NCBI RefSeq assembly: GCF_001083805.1
Contig: NZ_JXSK01000009.1
Span: forward strand, 186,001 to 250,000
Direction of reading: 5' to 3'
DNA from: Photorhabdus luminescens subsp. luminescens
GTDB taxonomy: Bacteria; Pseudomonadota; Gammaproteobacteria; Enterobacterales; Enterobacteriaceae
DNA: 64,000 nucleotides
The translations under genes were made by a program, and so were the position numbers. The notes under the pieces were generated by a model. The model was not told the origin of the DNA and made no database searches. It saw only the letters and a list, made by a program, of their open reading frames with translations. Positions 63,267-64,000 of this stretch are shown here, one piece after another (position 1 is the stretch's first letter; each line of letters starts with the position of its first letter).

Positions 63267-63728
63267 TTATGGCTTAATTGTTCGCATGATCGGGTTTTGT
63301 AAGGAGATCAAGGTTTCTGTTGATTGAATTTCATCGATAGTTTGTATTTTGTTGATAAGTACATCTTGAAGGGATTCAATTGAACGGCACATAACTTTAA
63401 TAAAGATGCTGTAGTGGCCTGTTGTGTAGTAAACCTCAACCACTTCATCTAGGTTATCTAGTTTTTTCAGAGCTGATGGGTAATCTTTAGCACTCTTAAG
63501 AATAATGCCAATAAAGCAACACACATCATAACCAAGTTGTTTCGTGCTGATATCCACTCTAGTTCCGGTGATGATTCCTGCTTGCTTCATTTTTTCCACA
63601 CGAACATGAATTGTTCCTGGGCTGACTGCAAATTTCTTTGCTAGTTCGGCATAAGGTGTGCGTGCGTTGCCCATTAAAGCGTGAAGTATGTCACGGTCTA
63701 GATTGTCGATCTGATAAATTTCCGCCAT
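63267..63728 (-). CDS. asnC: AsnC transcriptional regulator
   Basis: The 153-residue protein has an N-terminal helix-turn-helix (NLDRDILHALMGNARTPYAELAKKFAVSPGTIHVRVEKMK) and the Lrp-type RAM domain. In E. coli AsnC activates asnA and represses itself, with asparagine as effector. It is divergent from asnA across 166 bases. Confidence 0.97.
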   Translation of the reverse strand: MAEIYQIDNLDRDILHALMGNARTPYAELAKKFAVSPGTIHVRVEKMKQAGIITGTRVDISTKQLGYDVCCFIGIILKSAKDYPSALKKLDNLDEVVEVYYTTGHYSIFIKVMCRSIESLQDVLINKIQTIDEIQSTETLISLQNPIMRTIKP

Positions 63729-63894
63729 TTTCAGCCTCGTTTTTTAATGAATTTTCATTTTTTTAGTCTTAAAAATGAGTTTTATGAATCATAAAGGCTA
63801 TTTTTATTAAAGTATATTGAATTTATCCCTCATTTTATTGCTTAATGTTTCCAACAGGACATCAGGGCCACCTAAAAAATTAGAGAATAACATT

Positions 63895-64000
63895 ATGAAA
63901 AAGTCGTTTATTGAAAAGCAGCAACAAATCAGTTTCGTGAAATCCTTCTTTTCCCGTCTGCTGGAAAGCAAACTGGGTCTGATTGAAGTGCAAGGGCCAA
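63895..64000 (+). CDS. asnA: Aspartate--ammonia ligase AsnA (5' part, runs off the window)
   Basis: The frame from ATG 63895 reads [20 protein letters not shown] and [15 protein letters not shown], the start of AsnA, and continues to the window end. The ammonia-dependent asparagine synthetase is controlled by the divergent AsnC. Confidence 0.93.
   Translation, partial: MKKSFIEKQQQISFVKSFFSRLLESKLGLIEVQGP

Overview
The window comes from an AT-rich gammaproteobacterium of the Morganellaceae, most likely Photorhabdus (Xenorhabdus is the alternative). This is judged from the closely Escherichia coli-like core genes and gene order, an oriC of E. coli type between mnmG and mioC, ERIC repeats, orphan Hcp genes and P2-like tail genes. 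It spans the replication-origin region of the chromosome. No sequence search was run; family names come from motif recognition.

Layout. Positions 1-5750 hold fdhE (5' end outside the window), selA and selB, which serve selenoprotein and formate dehydrogenase maturation, then an LTA-synthase-like membrane sulfatase. Positions 5750-12700 are accessory: a plasmid Rep_3 remnant, an orphan T6SS hcp facing a putative effector/immunity pair, and a three-gene island (small protein, TrlF-like PHP/SMC ATPase, Schlafen-AlbA/GHKL protein) that is a candidate defence system. Positions 12785-23505 are core: mnmE, yidC, yidD, rnpA and rpmH on the minus strand, and dnaA, dnaN, recF and gyrB on the plus strand.

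Positions 23640-26450 hold a second accessory islet: an ERIC element abutting a second orphan hcp, then a minus-strand unit of a DUF4225-like putative effector followed by three related small membrane proteins. A fourth decayed copy and the orphaned C-terminal tail of a lost effector lie in the same unit. asd follows.

Positions 27900-48070 are a P2/186-like tail locus without capsid, packaging, integrase or recognisable lysis genes, so probably an R-type tailocin (xenorhabdicin-like) or its remnant. It has ogr, D, U, T, E/E', FII, FI, fibre genes, I, J, W, V and X, a 186-type CI repressor, and a small gene under a LexA box. A Hin-family invertase and four crossover sites (34763, 38197, 44632, 47859) form a tail-fibre shufflon with one expressed fibre gene and three silent cassettes. 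Each silent cassette carries an intact or decayed invertase gene beside its site. The V gene appears to carry a one-base frameshift.

Positions 48280-64000 return to core: Zur-boxed rpmE2-rpmJ2, glmUS, the atp operon with an upstream consensus CRP site, rsmG, mnmG, oriC, mioC, asnC and the start of asnA. The main biological themes are initiation of replication (dnaA and oriC), membrane insertion and ATP synthesis, and a set of contact- or particle-based competition modules inserted between core operons.
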